A stretch of 64,000 nucleotides of DNA from NCBI RefSeq assembly GCF_000407505.1, contig NZ_ASWE01000001.1, positions 927,324-991,323 of the forward strand, in the 5' to 3' direction. The notes beneath the pieces are model-generated. The model was not told the origin of the DNA. It searched no databases and saw only the letters and a program-made list of their open reading frames with translations. Made by a program: the position numbers and the translations under genes. This DNA comes from Enterococcus phoeniculicola ATCC BAA-412. GTDB taxonomy: Bacteria > Bacillota > Bacilli > Lactobacillales > Enterococcaceae. Shown here one piece after another: positions 36,064 to 44,432 of this stretch. Each line of letters starts with the position of its first letter. Within the stretch, counting starts at the first letter, position 1.

Positions 36064-36093
36064 TTTACACTTACAAAAAGTAAGTGTTATGAT
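36064..36093 (+). promoter_or_regulatory. Promoter with overlapping palindromic operator
   Basis: TTTACA (36064-36069) and TATGAT (36088-36093) are 18 nt apart. Between and over them lies a perfect inverted repeat ACACTTAC-N5-GTAAGTGT (36067-36087). A repressor bound there would block the promoter. The TTAC-N5-GTAA core recalls operators of MarR/DUF24-type quinone and electrophile sensors, which is inference. Confidence 0.7.
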
Positions 36094-36125
36094 ACTTGTG
36101 AGAAGAAGTGAAGGAGGAACACACA

Positions 36126-36992
36126 ATGACCGTTATTATTCCAAAATTTCAAATTCATGAAAAAACACATCCTGGCAAGGTAACTTTAAAAGTAAACGAT
36201 TTACAAAATGAAATAAATTTCTACGTAAATACTATCGGCTTGACGTTATTTTTATCAGAAGATAATCGAGCAACTTTAGGTGTAGGAAAACGAGAGCTTG
36301 TCGAATTAAAAAAAATAGCCAATGGACAAAAGAGTACAAATAAAACAGGACTTTATCACATGGCATTCTTACTGCCTGAAAGAAAAGATTTGGGGAATGT
36401 CCTCTACCATTTACTTTCTATTGATGCACCCATCATTGGCGCTGCTGATCATGGATATAGTGAAGCACTCTATCTTGAAGATCCTGAAGGAAACGGGATT
36501 GAAATTTATCGAGATAAACCAAGAGAACAATGGGATATTCGCGAAGATGGTGAAATTGTAGGTGTCACATTGGAAATGGATGCAGAGAGTGTTATTTCAG
36601 AGGCAGATACAAAAACCAGTCATCTCCCAGAAGGAACAGTAATGGGTCATGTTCATTTAAAAGTAGCTGATTTAGAAAAAACAGAAAAATTCTATACGGA
36701 TGTTTTAGGAATTTCTTTAAAAAGCAATTTTGGCAGGCAAGCAAAATTCTTTGCTGCAGGAGATTATCATCACCACATTGGTACAAATGTATGGCAAAGT
36801 AAAAATGGGGAACCGATTCAAGAAACAGATTTAGGACTAGAGTCTATCACGTTATTGATTCCTGAGAAAGAAAATTTCATTCAAGTGAAAAAACATATAG
36901 AACAAACACAAGAACTTATATCAGAAAATAATGAGCAATTCATCGTCAGAGAGCCTAATGGTCTGATTTTTCATTTTCAACTTGAAAAGTAA
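36126..36992 (+). CDS. VOC-family ring-cleavage dioxygenase-like protein (CatE-like)
   Basis: This is a 288-aa protein with two VOC repeats: one near THPGKVTLKVNDLQNEINFYVNTIG (split across residues 13-37) and one near GHVHLKVADLEKTEKFY. Metal-site residues include the histidine in GLYHMAFLLP, EDPEGNGIEIY, GHVHL and DYHHHIG. It resembles catechol-2,3-dioxygenase/CatE-like detoxification proteins of Firmicutes. The ATG at 36126 follows AAGGAGG. It is monocistronic behind a palindromic operator, which suggests induction by a toxic compound. Confidence 0.85.
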   Translation: MTVIIPKFQIHEKTHPGKVTLKVNDLQNEINFYVNTIGLTLFLSEDNRATLGVGKRELVELKKIANGQKSTNKTGLYHMAFLLPERKDLGNVLYHLLSIDAPIIGAADHGYSEALYLEDPEGNGIEIYRDKPREQWDIREDGEIVGVTLEMDAESVISEADTKTSHLPEGTVMGHVHLKVADLEKTEKFYTDVLGISLKSNFGRQAKFFAAGDYHHHIGTNVWQSKNGEPIQETDLGLESITLLIPEKENFIQVKKHIEQTQELISENNEQFIVREPNGLIFHFQLEK

Positions 36993-36998
36993 CCAGTA

Positions 36999-37058
36999 AA
37001 AACGAAAGAGACATCAAGCAAAATTATTCAATTTGCTTGATGTCTCTTTCGTTTTTTT
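36999..37058 (+). terminator. Strong terminator after the VOC gene
   Basis: A very long stem, AAACGAAAGAGACATCAAGC against GCTTGATGTCTCTTTCGTTT, ends in seven T. Confidence 0.92.
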
Positions 37059-37169
37059 ATTTTTAGTCACTATAAAATATCTAAAAAAACATATTTCTTT
37101 TTGCTAAATTAATGATACCCTATTAATAACAACTTGTGAAAGTTGAAACTTAAAAATGAGGTGTAGAAA

Positions 37170-37670
37170 ATGGAAAACGTAACTAGGCAATTAAAAAAAG
37201 CAAAAACTTGGAACATGGTCTTATTAGTTCTTACAGGAATTTCTGCAGTGACCTCCTTAATCGGCCTTCCAGGGACATTAAATCCGAAAAAGGAAACCTA
37301 TGATGTATTGGGAAGCGCTGGTAAAAAATTCTATGAACATATCAACAGCATAGGTGTAAAAGCATACTCAGTAATTGCGTTACTTGTCATCATTGCATTA
37401 GTTGTTTTGTTCTTTTTAGCAAATAAAAAATTAAAAGAACAGCAACTAGCGCCAAAATATCCCTATTATATCTATATTGGCTATACAGTAGTCAGCATAT
37501 TATATAGCTTATTGTTAACGCCAAAGCTTGAATTGCCTGATGTTGGCTCTGAAGCCGTTGCTGCAGTGACAACAGTGACGACAATCGTTATGCTGATCAT
37601 TCAAGTTTTATTCATGATCCCTGCAATTATTGTATTAGTTCATTTATTTAAAGCAGATACTCAAGAGTAA
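37170..37670 (+). CDS. Four-helix membrane protein of the efflux operon
   Basis: This 166-aa protein has about four membrane helices (near residues 14-33, 63-86, 97-115 and 130-157) and no recognised domain. It is the first gene of an operon with a membrane-fusion protein, an ABC ATPase and a FtsX-type permease, with 11 bp to the next gene. A regulatory or accessory role with this exporter is plausible but unproven. Confidence 0.7.
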   Translation: MENVTRQLKKAKTWNMVLLVLTGISAVTSLIGLPGTLNPKKETYDVLGSAGKKFYEHINSIGVKAYSVIALLVIIALVVLFFLANKKLKEQQLAPKYPYYIYIGYTVVSILYSLLLTPKLELPDVGSEAVAAVTTVTTIVMLIIQVLFMIPAIIVLVHLFKADTQE

Positions 37671-37681
37671 GAGGAGAAATA

Positions 37682-38872
37682 ATGAAAAAGCTATCAAAAA
37701 AGAAACAAATTCAACTAAGTATCATTAGCGGGCTGCTTATTGTCATAATTTTAATTGTAGCAATCTTTATCAATTTGAAAAAAAGCGAGAAGCCAGCAGA
37801 GACAAGCTATCAAACAGTAACCCTTGAGCAAACAGATCCATTATTATTTAAGGGGGTTGTGCAAGCTGAAAAAATAGAAGAAGTCTATTATGATCAAACG
37901 TTAGGGAAGATAAGTAATATCGCTATAAAAGATGGGCAAGAGGTCAAAGAAAAGACAGTTCTTTTGACTTACCAAAATGAAACAGTAGAAGATCAAGCAT
38001 CTGAACAAGAGCAGTCAATAGACAAGCTGAATCTTGCCGTCTCGAATGCACAACAAAATTTAGATAACGCGTATCAAAAACAAAGTGATTTAACAAATAA
38101 GCGAGAAGAAGCGCGGCTTGAATATAACCGACAAGACTCAAATAGTGAAAAAGGTGCAGCAAAACAGCAAGAGCTAGAAGCAAAAATTGAGCAATATGAT
38201 CAGTCTTTAGATGCTCAAAAAGAGGCAATCAGTCAGGCGCAGCAAAGCTTAGATGCAGCAACCCTAGATTTAACAGATGCGAATGAAACGATTGAAAAAA
38301 CAAAGAAAAAAGTAACTACTAATGTAGCTGCTACTTCAACAGGGATTGCCTATGTCAATTTGAAAGGAAAAACAGATCCAAGTGTTCCGCTGGTGACCAT
38401 TGTTAGTCCAAATACAGTAATTGAAGGAACTGTTTCCGAATATGACTATACTCGTGTAAAAAAAGGGAAAAAAGTAACGCTACGTGCAATGAGTGAAAGC
38501 AAAGAAATTAACGGAACGATTTCAGAAGTCAACCAATTACCACAAGCTACTACAGCACAAACAACTGGTACTCAAACAACCATGGCTAATTACACCTTTT
38601 TGGTGAAACCTGATGAAAGCCTTCAGTATGGATACAGTGTTGAGATTACTTTACCTATTGACGAATTACGAATCCCTAACAAAGCTGTAATCAAAGAAAA
38701 AGATCAAACATTCGTTTATTTATATCAAAAAGGAAAAGTGAAAAAACAAGCAGTTAAAGTAGAAGAGGTAAATGGGGTTACTATTCTAAAAGAGGGGTTG
38801 AAGCAAAAAGATCAGCTCATCTCAAATCCAGATAGCAAACTGAAAGATGGTCAAGAAGTGGCGGTGAACTAA
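37682..38872 (+). CDS. Efflux adaptor protein (HlyD/MacA-like)
   Basis: This 396-aa membrane-fusion protein has one N-terminal helix (about residues 11-31), a lipoyl-type half (KISNIAIKDGQEVKEKTVLL), a long coiled coil rich in Q/E/K (about 95-215), and a beta-barrel region ending with KNDD-type EITLPIDELRIPNKAVIKE. It links the MacB-like exporter to the envelope outside the membrane. The following ATPase ATG begins directly after its TAA. Confidence 0.88.
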   Translation: MKKLSKKKQIQLSIISGLLIVIILIVAIFINLKKSEKPAETSYQTVTLEQTDPLLFKGVVQAEKIEEVYYDQTLGKISNIAIKDGQEVKEKTVLLTYQNETVEDQASEQEQSIDKLNLAVSNAQQNLDNAYQKQSDLTNKREEARLEYNRQDSNSEKGAAKQQELEAKIEQYDQSLDAQKEAISQAQQSLDAATLDLTDANETIEKTKKKVTTNVAATSTGIAYVNLKGKTDPSVPLVTIVSPNTVIEGTVSEYDYTRVKKGKKVTLRAMSESKEINGTISEVNQLPQATTAQTTGTQTTMANYTFLVKPDESLQYGYSVEITLPIDELRIPNKAVIKEKDQTFVYLYQKGKVKKQAVKVEEVNGVTILKEGLKQKDQLISNPDSKLKDGQEVAVN

Positions 38873-39556
38873 ATGATTGATTTGATTCATATAAATAAAT
38901 ATTATAAAAGCGAAGAAGAAACCCTCCATGTTCTCAAAGATATCAATCTGCATGTTTCCCCAGGTGAAATGATTGCAGTAATGGGGCCTTCTGGATCAGG
39001 AAAATCAACCTTGATTAACCTGTTAGGTTTTATTGACCGCAAGTTTGAAGGAGAGTATCTTTTCGAGGGTGAATCTCTTCTTACCTCTTCAGATGACAAG
39101 CTTTCAAAAATTCGTAATCAGACCGTTGGATTTGTCTTTCAAAATTTTAGTCTTATAGAGAATAATACTGTGTATGAAAATGTTGAATTGCCACTTCTAT
39201 ATAATGGTTATGGGTTTCATCAAACCAAGGAGCGTGTCATGCAAGCACTTGAAAAAGTCGGGCTAGCTGATAAAGCGGGGAAGCATCCTAAACAATTATC
39301 TGGGGGACAGCAACAACGTGTTGCTATTGCTCGAGCATTAATCAACAAGCCAAAGTTTCTGATTGCTGATGAACCAACAGGAGCGTTAGACACCCATACT
39401 TCAGAAGACATCATGAATTTACTGGTTGATTTAAATAAAGAAGATGGCGCGACTATCATTTTGGTCACCCATGATCCAGAACTTGTTCCTTATTGTTCCA
39501 GATTAATCAGTATTCGAGATGGCGCGATTATTGAAGATAAGGAGCTGGCGAGATGA
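38873..39556 (+). CDS. ABC transporter ATP-binding protein (MacB/LolD type)
   Basis: This 227-aa ATPase has Walker A GPSGSGKST (about residue 37), a Q-loop FVFQNFSLIENNTV, the signature LSGGQQQRVAIARAL and Walker B FLIADEPTGALD. It lies directly after the adaptor gene and overlaps the permease start by 4 bp. Together they form a MacAB-like export system, for which drug or peptide export is the usual role; the substrate is unknown. Confidence 0.93.
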   Translation: MIDLIHINKYYKSEEETLHVLKDINLHVSPGEMIAVMGPSGSGKSTLINLLGFIDRKFEGEYLFEGESLLTSSDDKLSKIRNQTVGFVFQNFSLIENNTVYENVELPLLYNGYGFHQTKERVMQALEKVGLADKAGKHPKQLSGGQQQRVAIARALINKPKFLIADEPTGALDTHTSEDIMNLLVDLNKEDGATIILVTHDPELVPYCSRLISIRDGAIIEDKELAR

Positions 39557-40752
39557 AATTCTATGTCAATTGGCGATCGTCTCTTGGATCGATAAAAAAG
39601 AATCGAAAACGCAGCTTACTAACAATGTTTGGGATTATTATCGGAATCGCTGCAGTTATTGCTATCTTGTCATTAGGAAGAGGTTTTGAAAAGGATACGA
39701 TTAAAAGTTTAACAAATAATGATTCTGATAAAGTGGAAATCCAAATTAATTTCACCCCTAATAATGATGGGTTATATTCTAGTAATCTTGGCTTTTTTTC
39801 TGACAGAGATATCACTCTTTTAAAAACCGTTTCCGGAGTTGAAAATGTTGATTATCCTCAGCAGGAGATGTCAAGTATTTATAAGGAAATCACCATTAAG
39901 GACAAACAAGAAAGCAAGCAAATAGAGCTTGTGGATGCTACGGAAAAAGAATTGTTATACGGACGTAATTTGACTACTTTAGATAACGAAACACAAAATA
40001 AGGTTGCCCTAATCGATTCCATCACAGCTCAAGGATTATTTGATGCAGAAAACAAAGCGATAGGTAAAGGAATAGAGCTAAACGGACAGATATTTAAAAT
40101 TGTTGGTGTCTATCAGGGCGAGGAAATGACGAGCATGTTTTCTTTACCTGAGAGCAATATTCAGCTTCCCAAAAAGACCTACACGTATTACTTTGAACCA
40201 GAAAAAAATAATTATAGCTTAACGATGACTATTGCAAGTGGAGGAACACCAAGTGAAGTAACCACCGAAGCAATAGACTTGCTAAAAAAAGACGGCTCCA
40301 TGCATGATTTCGGCGAGTATCAAGTATTTGATACAGCTATGTTAACAGATGGGATTGGGCAAATTTTAAGTACGATTACGTATTTTATTTCTGCAGTTGC
40401 AGGAATTTCCCTTTTTATTGCAGGAGTTGGTGTCATGAACATGATGTATATCTCTGTATCAGAGCGGACAAAGGAGATTGGTATTCGTCGTGCGTTAGGT
40501 GCAACACGCCGTTCGATTAAAATGCAGTTTCTATTAGAAGGAATGACGCTGACATTAGTTGGAGGAATCATAGGCTATATCTTTGGGATCTTATTTGCTT
40601 ATGCAATCGGCTCACTCATTGATGTTTCTGTATCCATTGATTTCTTTACAGTGGCATTAGCTATCGGTGTATCAAGTGGAATAGGGTTAATTTTCTCGGT
40701 TATGCCAGCTTCAGAAGCTTCCAAAAAAGATTTGATTGATATTTTAAGATAA
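39553..40752 (+). CDS. ABC transporter permease (MacB/FtsX type)
   Basis: This 399-aa permease has one N-terminal helix (SLLTMFGIIIGIAAVIAILSL), a large extracellular domain (about 50-270) and three C-terminal helices with the FtsX core AGVGVMNMMYISVSERTKEIGIRRALGATRRSI. It starts in the ATGA overlap with the ATPase gene. It is the last gene of the operon; a hairpin follows at 40811. Confidence 0.93.
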   Translation: MKFYVNWRSSLGSIKKNRKRSLLTMFGIIIGIAAVIAILSLGRGFEKDTIKSLTNNDSDKVEIQINFTPNNDGLYSSNLGFFSDRDITLLKTVSGVENVDYPQQEMSSIYKEITIKDKQESKQIELVDATEKELLYGRNLTTLDNETQNKVALIDSITAQGLFDAENKAIGKGIELNGQIFKIVGVYQGEEMTSMFSLPESNIQLPKKTYTYYFEPEKNNYSLTMTIASGGTPSEVTTEAIDLLKKDGSMHDFGEYQVFDTAMLTDGIGQILSTITYFISAVAGISLFIAGVGVMNMMYISVSERTKEIGIRRALGATRRSIKMQFLLEGMTLTLVGGIIGYIFGILFAYAIGSLIDVSVSIDFFTVALAIGVSSGIGLIFSVMPASEASKKDLIDILR

Positions 40753-40810
40753 AGACTTTACGTGTCAAAATGAGAACAGCAGTGGGTGTGCTCGTTTTAG
40801 CAGGATTTCT

Positions 40811-40860
40811 AGGAGATCTGGAATATGACTATGATAGTTATGTTCCAGACTCCTCTTATT
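40811..40860 (+). terminator. Hairpin terminator after the MacAB-like operon
   Basis: GGAGATCTGGAATA pairs imperfectly with TATGTTCCAGACTCC, followed by TCTTATTTTTGCC. A dispersed repeat copy starts immediately after it. Confidence 0.6.
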
Positions 40861-40879
40861 TTTGCCTTAATTTAAATAG

Positions 40880-41158
40880 AATTTTGAAAGAGGAACGAGA
40901 GGCAACTAATCTCCACTTCGTTTCGCTCTCATCAATCTCTATTAGCGAGATAAGAATTGCGCTTCGCTCTAAATAACTTCTATGCATAGGACATACTAAA
41001 GTTTTTAAGGATTCGAAAATAAGCTGAAATTGCATCAATACACTATTTCTAAAAGAAATAGATATACCTACTTGATGCTGCAAATCACGTAGTTTCACTT
41101 CCAATGATGTACAGCACCTGTTTTCAGATCGGAACAGAAATGTTCCAATCTCTTCTAA
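40880..41158. repeat. Dispersed intergenic repeat, copy B
   Basis: Diverged copy of the element at 33145-33351, with an extra stretch of about 65 bp between the ATAACTTCTATGCAT block and the TATACCTACTTG block. The rest of the 496-bp gap at 40753-41248 holds the hairpin and the PadR promoter. Confidence 0.75.
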
Positions 41159-41206
41159 GTCTAGAGACCTATTTTTATTTTTTTTCGTGAATTCTCTTGC
41201 TTCTCC

Positions 41207-41227
41207 ATACTATGCGTTGTATAGTAT
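41207..41227 (+). promoter_or_regulatory. PadR-type operator
   Basis: ATACTAT-N7-ATAGTAT is a perfect inverted repeat overlapping a plausible -10 box (TATAGT at 41220) just upstream of the PadR gene. Its form fits PadR-family operators, so autorepression is expected. Confidence 0.65.
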
Positions 41228-41248
41228 TGTGCATAGGGAGGTGTTGAG

Positions 41249-41563
41249 ATGGATAGTCAATTAAAAAAAGGAATGTTGGAGTATTGTATCCTCGCATACC
41301 TCAATCAAAAGCCTTCGTATGGCTACGATATTGTCAAAAATATTTCTGGATTAATTCCAATTACTGAGTCTACACTATATCCGATTTTAAAGCGTTTAGA
41401 ATCAAAAAAAAGCGTAGAGACTTTTTCGCAAGAATATAATGGACGACTTAGAAAGTACTATAAAATTACCCCGAATGGACGAATCATTCTCACGGAATTT
41501 ATGGAAAGCAGGGTACAGGTAGAAGAAATTTATGCATTTATTGAAGGGAGTTTAACATCATGA
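41249..41563 (+). CDS. PadR-family transcriptional regulator
   Basis: This 104-aa winged-helix regulator starts LKKGMLEYCILAYLNQKPSYGYDIVK and has ITESTLYPILKRLESKKSVETF and a RLRKYYKITPNGR wing, all typical of short (PadR-s1) proteins. GGGAGGTG precedes the ATG. Its stop overlaps the next gene by 4 bp. A palindrome sits in its own promoter. Confidence 0.92.
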   Translation: MDSQLKKGMLEYCILAYLNQKPSYGYDIVKNISGLIPITESTLYPILKRLESKKSVETFSQEYNGRLRKYYKITPNGRIILTEFMESRVQVEEIYAFIEGSLTS

Positions 41564-42159
41564 AAAAAAATAAACAAATGTTTTTGGTGGAATTGGAACG
41601 GAAAATACCAAAAGGTGCACCTATCGAAGAAAAAGATACCTTTTTAGCTTACTGTAATGAAATGATTCAAGATTTAATAGAGGATGGCTATTCTGAAGAA
41701 GAAGCAATTTTCAAATTGGGCAATCCGGATTCTCTTATTTATGATAATTTTGAATCTTGGTTTGTAGTAAAAGAACAACAAGTACCGAGAAAAACAATGC
41801 CGTTTCTGATAATTATTGCCATTTTAGGATTTCCGCTATGGGGAAGTTTATTATTAGCAGCAATTTTGGTCATCTTGTCAGGGTATATAGTTTTATGGTG
41901 TGGTCCATTCATTACCGGATCATTCGCATTTGCTGGAGTCATTGGTGGGGTAGTCGCGTCCGTTACAAGTCTTATTGCCCTTCAAGATGGTGCTTTCATA
42001 GGGATTACACAGTTTGGAGTAGGAATCACACTCTTTGGTTTAGGTCTTATTTTCACGATTGTTACATACAAAATTAGTAGTATTTTTTTACGCGGAACAA
42101 GCATTTTTACAAAACGAATCATAAAAATCTTATTTGGCTGGAGGTATAAATTCGTATGA
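41560..42159 (+). CDS. DUF1700-type membrane protein
   Basis: This is a 199-aa protein. The N-terminal soluble part (FLVELERKIPKG...YCNEMIQDLIEDGYSEEEAIFKLGNP) is the typical HAAS/DUF1700 helix bundle, and about four helices follow from residue 77. It is coupled to the PadR gene by an ATGA overlap and to the next small gene by another. PadR-DUF1700 pairs are common in Firmicutes and are thought to deal with envelope stress; evidence for function is thin. Confidence 0.85.
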   Translation: MKKNKQMFLVELERKIPKGAPIEEKDTFLAYCNEMIQDLIEDGYSEEEAIFKLGNPDSLIYDNFESWFVVKEQQVPRKTMPFLIIIAILGFPLWGSLLLAAILVILSGYIVLWCGPFITGSFAFAGVIGGVVASVTSLIALQDGAFIGITQFGVGITLFGLGLIFTIVTYKISSIFLRGTSIFTKRIIKILFGWRYKFV

Positions 42160-42347
42160 AAAAACAGAGAGTTAGAGACGTATTTAAACAAAGAATGAAT
42201 GAATTATTCAAGGTGGGGATTCTGATGACTGCAGCAGGTATTTTCATCGCTTTCATTGGCTTTTCTATGTCTGGTTGGAATTACAAAGCTTATGATGAAG
42301 GAAATACGCATGCTTGGTATCGAACAGTCACTATATTCAGTGAATAA
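42156..42347 (+). CDS. 63-aa membrane protein, possibly a truncated DUF4097-type protein
   Basis: This short protein overlaps the DUF1700 gene by 4 bp. It has one helix (VGILMTAAGIFIAFIGFSM) and then WNYKAYDEGNTHAWYRTVTIFSE before the stop. In similar operons the third gene usually codes for a longer DUF4097 protein that begins like this, so a 3-prime truncation is suspected. A terminator follows after about 50 nt, leaving no room for the missing part. Confidence 0.6.
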   Translation: MKKQRVRDVFKQRMNELFKVGILMTAAGIFIAFIGFSMSGWNYKAYDEGNTHAWYRTVTIFSE

Positions 42348-42395
42348 AAAAGAGTGAAGGCAGAAAATTGCTTCTGTTTCCAACCAATATAAATA

Positions 42396-42445
42396 AAAAG
42401 CGAGAGCTGGAAGTAACGATTATAGTTATTTCCAGTTCTCGTTTT
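42396..42445. terminator. Bidirectional terminator
   Basis: AAAAGCGAGAGCTGGAAGTAAC pairs (with small mismatches) with GTTATTTCCAGTTCTCGTTTT between the convergent PadR operon and nrdI. Confidence 0.85.
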
Positions 42446-42892
42446 CTATTTGATTTTTTTAAGCAGTTTAGCATAAATTCGTTCAACATCTGCAGTAGTT
42501 CCGCGTAATTCATAATCATCCAGTACAGGAATTGCAAATTTTTCTGCATATTGCTTTGCAGTTAAACAGTATTGGTGATTAAAGTTTTTATTCCCACTTC
42601 CTATAATTCCCAAACAAAGTTCATAATTCTTTTCGTAGTCCATGTATTCCCCTAATACGTTCGTTAAGATTTCTACGTCGCCATTATCGATTCCATTTCC
42701 TCCCTCTAGATAAGTGGGAACAAAAGCAAAGTAAGCTTCATTTTCTTTTTCAAAGTCAGAATTTTCGTGAATCTCCTTTAACTGAATGACCGGCGCCAGA
42801 GAATCGGATGCGCTCTTTTCTTTTGCGTAGTCCGCAAGTTTATTCACAAATGAACGTGTATTTCCTGAGATTGAAATAAATAAAATATTCAT
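42446..42892 (-). CDS. nrdI: NrdI-like flavodoxin (ribonucleotide reductase assembly)
   Basis: This 148-aa flavodoxin-like protein starts ILFISISGNTRSFVNKL (FMN phosphate loop) and has LEGGNGIDNGDVEILTNVL and GIIGSGNKNFNHQYCLTAKQYAEKF, matching NrdI. NrdI supplies the oxidant for the manganese cofactor of class Ib ribonucleotide reductase (NrdF). Usually it lies with nrdE/nrdF; here it is a lone gene on the minus strand. Its ribosome site AAGGAGGAAAT is clear. Confidence 0.85.
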   Translation of the reverse strand: MNILFISISGNTRSFVNKLADYAKEKSASDSLAPVIQLKEIHENSDFEKENEAYFAFVPTYLEGGNGIDNGDVEILTNVLGEYMDYEKNYELCLGIIGSGNKNFNHQYCLTAKQYAEKFAIPVLDDYELRGTTADVERIYAKLLKKIK

Positions 42893-43182
42893 CCTATTTC
42901 CTCCTTATTATCGTTAAACATAAAAATGAGTAGTAAAATATTCAATAAATTCTACGTGAAATCTCCTCAGCTATTGAACTAGTTTATAAACTCAATTTTA
43001 AAGATTATTTTTCAATATTTCTAATCTAGTTTACCGCTTTTCTGAAAGAAATGGAAATCACAACTAAAAATTCAACCGTTTTTTCTAGGAAGAAAAGGAG
43101 CTTATTGTCTTTTTCTTGGGAAATATTTATAGTTACGTTACAATAATACTAACAAACAGATTAATCAAAAGGAGTAACATCT

Positions 43183-44145
43183 ATGAATAAAAAAACACTA
43201 GGAAAAGGGTTGTTAGCAGGTGCGACTCTTGCTGCTGGCTATTTTGCAGTAGGGAATTATTTTTATAATGTCGCTTTAAAAAAAGAAAAGAAACCTTTTT
43301 TAGAAAACAATCCGAATTTGCCTGCTGGGACAAGTGGGGAAGAGCGTGCTAGAGAAGCTCGTAAACAAGAAAGAGAAGAGTGGTTAAAAACAGTAGAACA
43401 GCGTCCTGAAAAGTTGATGTCATTTGATGGGCTTCAATTAATTGGTACCTCTTTTTTACAGAAATCACCGACACACGAATGGGCGATTCTTGTTCATGGG
43501 TATCTGTCCAACCGATATGCTATGCAAGAAATGGCCTTTCAATTTTATCAATATGGATTTAATGTGTTAACGATTGATTGCCGTGGAAGTGGAGAAAGCC
43601 AAGGGGATTATACGACAATGGGCTGGCTAGATAGACTAGATGTAAGAGATTGGTGTAACAAGCTGGTTTCTGATGATCCAAAATCTGCTATTGTCCTTTA
43701 TGGGATATCAATGGGTGGAGCAACAGTGATGATGGCTTCTGGTGAAACTCTACCTGAAAATGTAAAATGTATTGTTGAAGATTGCGGCTATACCTCAGCT
43801 TATGGGATATTCTCCTACCAGTTAAAAGAATTATTTCATTTGCCAAGTTTTCCTGTGATGAATGCTGCAAGCACGGTCACAAATTTACGATCGGGCTTTA
43901 CATTAAAAGAAGCTTCCTCTGTCGAACAATTAAAGAAGAATCACTTGCCTATCTTTTTCATTCATGGAGATGCTGATACATTTGTACCATTTTCAATGTT
44001 GGAGGATGTCGTACAAGCAACAAAAGGTGAAAAAGAGGTCTATGTTGTTGCCGGGGCTCCTCATGGCGGTGCGTATGCTCATGATCCTAAGATTTATATG
44101 GAAAAAGTGATGCGGTTCATTTTACGAGCTTTTATGAAGGATTAA
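43183..44145 (+). CDS. Membrane-anchored alpha/beta hydrolase
   Basis: This is a 320-aa serine hydrolase with an N-terminal helix (about residues 9-30). The oxyanion region is ILVHGYLSNRYAM, the nucleophile elbow GISMGGA (Ser near 176), the acid in FIHGDADTFVPF and the histidine in GAPHGGAY. It fits the YqkD/FrsA-like group of peptidase-like S9 hydrolases. AAAGGAG precedes the ATG. It is monocistronic; substrate unknown. Confidence 0.87.
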   Translation: MNKKTLGKGLLAGATLAAGYFAVGNYFYNVALKKEKKPFLENNPNLPAGTSGEERAREARKQEREEWLKTVEQRPEKLMSFDGLQLIGTSFLQKSPTHEWAILVHGYLSNRYAMQEMAFQFYQYGFNVLTIDCRGSGESQGDYTTMGWLDRLDVRDWCNKLVSDDPKSAIVLYGISMGGATVMMASGETLPENVKCIVEDCGYTSAYGIFSYQLKELFHLPSFPVMNAASTVTNLRSGFTLKEASSVEQLKKNHLPIFFIHGDADTFVPFSMLEDVVQATKGEKEVYVVAGAPHGGAYAHDPKIYMEKVMRFILRAFMKD

Positions 44146-44300
44146 AGGAACAAACAGCTCACTGAGAAAAACACATGGTTTTTCAACCGAGAAACACACG
44201 GAAAAGAAATTAAGAATGACACTTATATTTTCCATATGATTCTGATTAACTAAAAATAGTTTGTGAATAGATGAGCTGTATAATATAGAGAAAAAGCGGT

Positions 44301-44332
44301 GTGGGGGGAATAATTTCCCCTCATTTTTTTGT
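44301..44332 (+). terminator. Terminator-like hairpin
   Basis: GGGGAA and TTCCCC arms with a TAAT loop are followed by TCATTTTTTTG. It lies 155 nt after the hydrolase stop and 100 nt before the next gene, just after a TATAAT at 44279. It could end the hydrolase message or a very short RNA. Nothing else was seen in the 287-bp gap. Confidence 0.55.
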
Positions 44333-44432
44333 TTTCTGAAAAAAGTTTCATTGTTTTTTTATATTCCTAAATTACTTGTAGTATAATCAATTTATTAAGC
44401 GTTAACTTTTAGGAAAGAAGAGAGGGAAAGAT

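Noticed and set aside
44279-44332. Tiny regulatory RNA with own promoter and terminator
   Set aside because: TATAAT is followed by a hairpin with T tail, but no -35 box lies at the right distance and the transcript would be only about 40 nt.
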